From Diploscapter coronatus (Eukaryota > Nematoda > Chromadorea > Rhabditida > Rhabditidae), in assembly GCA_964036155.1 (NCBI GenBank), contig OZ038422.1, forward strand, positions 61,527,201-61,591,200: a stretch of DNA of 64,000 nucleotides, given 5' to 3'. Position 1 is the stretch's first letter, and every line of letters begins with the position of its first letter. Made by a program: the position numbers and the translations under genes. Under the pieces are notes generated by a model, which worked only from the letters and a program-made list of their open reading frames with translations, was not told the origin of the DNA and searched no databases. Shown one piece after another: positions 56,231 to 64,000 of the stretch.

Positions 56231-59200
56231 TTTGCGGAATAGCGGGTTAAGTATAGAGGGACTTAGGAAAGTGAATTACCCCCAATCACTTGGTTTAACT
56301 CGATCTACCCGGTGGTAACCCTGAATTTTGTCTAATTGTATATAAAAATCTGCTGATTTGACGGAGTGATATATGAAAGCAGCGATATTGATCAAATAAT
56401 AGGCCTGAATTTAAATCCTATCATTGATAAAGTAGAACCAATAACATAATAAGAAAAGAGAAGTGACCCGATAACTATAAAAGGACATAAGTTAGGTGAT
56501 TATTCATCGATTCTATCTGATGAGAGGTGGAGAGAAAAAGAGAGGGACAGAAATAGTAAGAGCTATCGATCGAATCACATAGAATAGCGGTTTAGAGAGG
56601 GATGTAAAGTAGGCTAGAGTCAGAAAGATTAGACGAAATAGCATTGAACTTATAGAGACATCAGACATCCAGGGATAAGCAACAATATAGAGAGAATTTT
56701 AGTAAGACGCGGGACTGTTTTGAAATTTGAAATTCGATATATTGAGATACTTTAGAACACTTTACGGAGTTTTTTGAAATGATGTTCAGAAAACGTGGCT
56801 TTCGAAGATGAATGAAAATGGTACATTTTTATCTGCAGATACATAATATAGTGGATAGAACTCTAAAATCAACGCAAATAGCGTCAATTTTGAGCTTGTT
56901 ATGAATATTGAGGCTTTATCAGTGAGGAAATGGGCGGAAAGAGCGTGATATGATCTATTATTGATAGGGCTACCTACACCAAAAATGACTCATTCCATAA
57001 AATGCGACTACGAAATATGAAAAGCAACTGAAATTGGCGCATTTTCACCAAATGAATCAGCACAATTGTCATTTCTTTTGCGAAAATAATTCGTATTAGG
57101 TATGGCTAGTTTGCTTTTCTTACTAACCTAATATAATTATAAATGAACAAGATTCAAACAACAACAAATCAATGAAGGCCTTTAAATAATTCATGGGTAA
57201 TTAACAATTCCGGAGTTACTAGGGAGTAGTAAAATAGTGGGGATTTTGAAAATCGGTCAACCATAATAGGCATAAGATAGAGAATACGAAAAGACTTACA
57301 AAGAGATGTGGATATACAAAATCCGTATCTAATAAATCTAAGGTATTAAAATTGAGAGACCTGCAATATGGGATATAATGAAATTTAAGCATTTTCCCTT
57401 TGAATTATCAGATATTTTAGGTAAAGAACGCTTGCAAATTGGGCTCCTTTTACAAATCGTGAATGTGATAATCCGATCATAAATTAAAGATTGGAGCATC
57501 GTTATATAAATAAAAGGTGTCGAATCTGACAGGACCAATATATATATTCGATATATGAAATCAAATCGAATAGAATCGATTTCGCAATGGGATGAGGCTT
57601 TCTCTCAGCATAGCGAGAGAGAGAGAGAGAGAATGAGTACTTCTTCGTGGGCGTCTGAGAGAAAGAAAGAAAGAGCAAGAGGTATGAGAGAGAAGGGGGT
57701 GAAGCTAGACCTCCTCTCTCTTTGCAGAGGCCTGTTGTAACGAAACAGAGATAGAGAATTGCTGCCGAACAGTCGATAAAGCTCAATGGCAGCGGCAGGA
57801 CTGGGCATTGATAAAAATGCGCTTGAAGGATGAAGTCTGAGGTTTGAGATGCGAACAGATTTAGATATATTGTGCAAGTAAAGAAATTGACACAATTCCC
57901 ATTTCAAACCCTTTTCTTCTTCGCCTCAAGAGAAGACTTTGGAAAGGGTTTTGCATTAAAGCCCTAAAATATATTAGTTTTGAAGCTGTTAGGTTATATA
58001 ATTTGAAAGATGAACCCTAAAAACGCAGATAAAATCGATATTCCATGCAAAATGGCACGAGATTTCCCTGTCGGGCCTTAAAGTGGACATTACTTGGCCC
58101 TGCTAGGGACCAGTTTGGGGCTCGCGCTACCACCAAACAGACGGCCGGACAGAGTATTGATTTTAGAGACCCAGAGAACGAAAGAAAGGGAGAGGGCGAG
58201 AAAATAAGAGATGCATAAGAATGGAAGTAACACCAAGAGGGAGAAGGATAGGATAGAACACACCCAAAATGCCCTTCAATTGTTAGATTAGCACCAATTT
58301 ATCACATGGCATGCGTTTTCGACTATCTAATAGAAAAATAGCCTTTTATTTTAGTATTTAAAAAAGTTTGGCAAGAAACCTCTAGCTCGTTCATAAAAAA
58401 ATTTCAACCTCTAAACATTAGTTAGATTACACCCTTAATTTGCGTACTATCGCTATATCAGCGTTGAAGCACCTAAAATATTGTCTTATTTAAATTTCTT
58501 TACCAAAATATAACATAAAATAAAATTTTATTGAAATTCTTCATATACAGGCACTTTCGATTGCGCGAGGGGCATACAAGAGATCCAAATATATATATAG
58601 TATAGATAAAACAACTTTTGAGATCGTCATTCAGTCAAATTTGAAATGGCAATAAAATATCAAAATATATGATAAATACAATAGTTTAAAGGCAAAACTG
58701 ATGGCGTAGAGATCGAGTGTTTTGACTTATGCGAAAATAAAATTGTAGCGGCAAAACCCGAGATGAACATTGAAAAAGGGCATTTCATGCTCCCGAAAAA
58801 TATAATCTCATGGGTAGGACCCCCAAGCGGGTATGCTAAGTCTCATTTTTGGAGAAATTTTTGCACATAAAGATGATCTAGTTTGTAAATAAGACTTCTG
58901 TGAAGAAAAATAAAATTTAAAAGAGTTCCTAGCCGAAAGAATCTCAAAAATCCGTTGCTTGAAATGAACACATTTTGGCGAACTTCAAACTGGATAGACG
59001 CAAAAATTATGACCTGATTCTTGGCACAGAACCGTCCTATCAAATTATCATCAAAACTAGTTTTTTTTTTTTTTAAATGATATTTTGGGTTTGAAGGGTA
59101 CTTCCTTCTCAAATTCTCTGCTTCAAACTACCACATTTCTTCTACCATAAGCGCGTTTTGCAAAGGGGGCGGAGCTTGGAGACCCTACTCACGGGCAGCT

Positions 59201-59432
59201 AGAATTATATTGACTATGAAACTATGCTATAGCAAAGAAAAATCATCGGATATTGGAATTTGTACTCTCAGATATTAAAAATAAAGGCTCGTTTTGGATT
59301 AATGCCTCGCCGTAGCAGCCTTCGGCTTTTCGATCGTGATTTCCAGGGTCGATATGCCTTTTTCGATATTGCTGATTTCAGGTCGATCGACGCTAAATTT
59401 CAAGATAACTATTTAAAGAAAATTCTTCTGAA
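56231..59432. other. 3.2 kb intergenic region upstream of the beta integrin gene
   Basis: No gene was recognised on either strand. It should contain the integrin promoter and the 3' flank of the CaMKK gene. Notable local sequences are a (GA)n tract at 57615-57632 followed by purine-rich DNA to about 57700. A GC-richer patch lies at 58060-58150, and a poly-T run at about 59060. Confidence 0.45.
57615..57632. repeat. (GA)9 microsatellite within a purine-rich tract
   Basis: Nine GA dinucleotides followed by about 65 bp rich in A and G. It lies about 1.4 kb upstream of the integrin start. GA tracts often occur in promoters, but no function can be assigned here. Confidence 0.8.
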
Positions 59433-63254
<3,822 letters not shown>

Positions 63255-64000
63255 CCTGAAAAGATAAAATAATTCTAAAAAATGTTAAAATAACAAAATT
63301 TCCCGAATGATGTAGTAATTCAAAAATAGCACGAAGCATATGCACTTGACAAGAGGAAAAAAGCTAATGAAAGGTCGGTGGAGAAAGAATTTTCTGCAAA
63401 ACGAAAGGTATACGACAAAATACGAGAGAAAGATTTTTCCCGCTTCTCCCCTCCATATCAATATCATATTTCGACTTTCACGTTTATTTCACTGCTTTTC
63501 GCCTACTACTCGCAAGCGACAAAAACACGCGGTTAAAATTGAGCAAAAGGAATTGTAAATAGGTCCAACGCCAGGGCGAAAACAATGACTTCAATTTGTT
63601 CCAATGAGCCTGCACTTGAAGCAAATATTCTGTATTTTGTATTTTTCATCTTTGGACAGAATCCTACGATATTTTGTATATCATAGCAAAAAAAATGCGT
63701 TAGATTTGCAAAAAAAATTAAATGGTAAAATCAAGACAATCAATATAAACTCTGGCGTATCAAAAAGCCAGGAAGAATAATCTTGTTCAACGATCAATGA
63801 CAGAAGAACCACCCAAGTAGAAAATCCGAAGGCCAGAACTGCGCTTTGTTTTTTGGGCAGAAATGCATGGGATAACGCATAAATTCCTGAATGCATTTTT
63901 TGTTACAAAAAAAACAAAGATCCAGAAAATTCCTGGCAAAAATATTATTACAAATATTTTTAAGCCAGACAAAAATCTTTCTACTTTTTTGACAAGGAAC
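63255..64000. other. upstream flank of the CaMKK gene
   Basis: An acceptor-like TTTTCAG (minus strand) sits directly before the ATG at 63254, so a 5' UTR exon or trans-splice site is likely. Otherwise this is AT-rich DNA with no supported gene before the window edge. Confidence 0.4.

Overview
The window is nuclear DNA from a small-genome animal, and a nematode fits best. Genes are split into many short exons by mostly 40-60 bp GT-AG introns ending in (t)ttcag or tttag. The proteins are animal-specific: a beta integrin, the NALCN-channel partner UNC-79, a NEK10-type kinase, a CaMKK, a smoothelin-type CH protein and an ADCK2-like kinase. A RECQL5-family gene remnant lies directly behind unc-79; from memory, C. 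elegans rcq-5 and unc-79 lie on the same E03A3 clone. The sequence is clearly not C. elegans itself. No bacterial operons, CRISPR arrays or IS elements are present.

Layout. 0.25-1.7 kb (-): 3' end of an unrecognised gene. 1.7-6.5 kb: gene-poor, pyrimidine-rich. 6.5-9.2 kb (+): PID/PTB-domain protein with a long proline/glycine-rich region. 10.4-22.9 kb (+): unc-79. 23.3-25.2 kb: a RECQL5-like pseudogene lacking its helicase core, with a stray kelch 3' fragment at its broken 5' edge. 26.0-32.8 kb (-): an AT-richer accessory region whose exons chain into one reading frame. It joins a complete, divergent HSP70 ATPase domain to two tandem kelch modules, and one HSP70 intron is almost entirely a 2.2 kb palindrome. 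32.9-34.2 kb: tRNA-like (SINE-like) element and a palindrome relic. 34.3-38.7 kb (+): ADCK2-like mitochondrial kinase. 39.2-43.0 kb (+): NEK10/nekl-4-like kinase. 43.9-49.4 kb (-): smoothelin-like CH protein. 52.9-56.2 kb (-): beta integrin (pat-3-like). 59.4-63.3 kb (-): CaMKK (ckk-1-like).

Most genes are conserved single-copy neuronal, muscle or housekeeping genes with no obvious shared pathway. UNC-79, CaMKK and the NEK10-type kinase are known from neurons; integrin and smoothelin-type proteins from muscle attachment and the actin cytoskeleton. The 23-34 kb block is different in kind. It has duplications, a truncated gene, repeated linkers, foldback DNA and a domain fusion, and it is where an undescribed system is most likely. 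All exon models were read by eye from splice signals, reading phase and remembered family similarity; no alignment was run.
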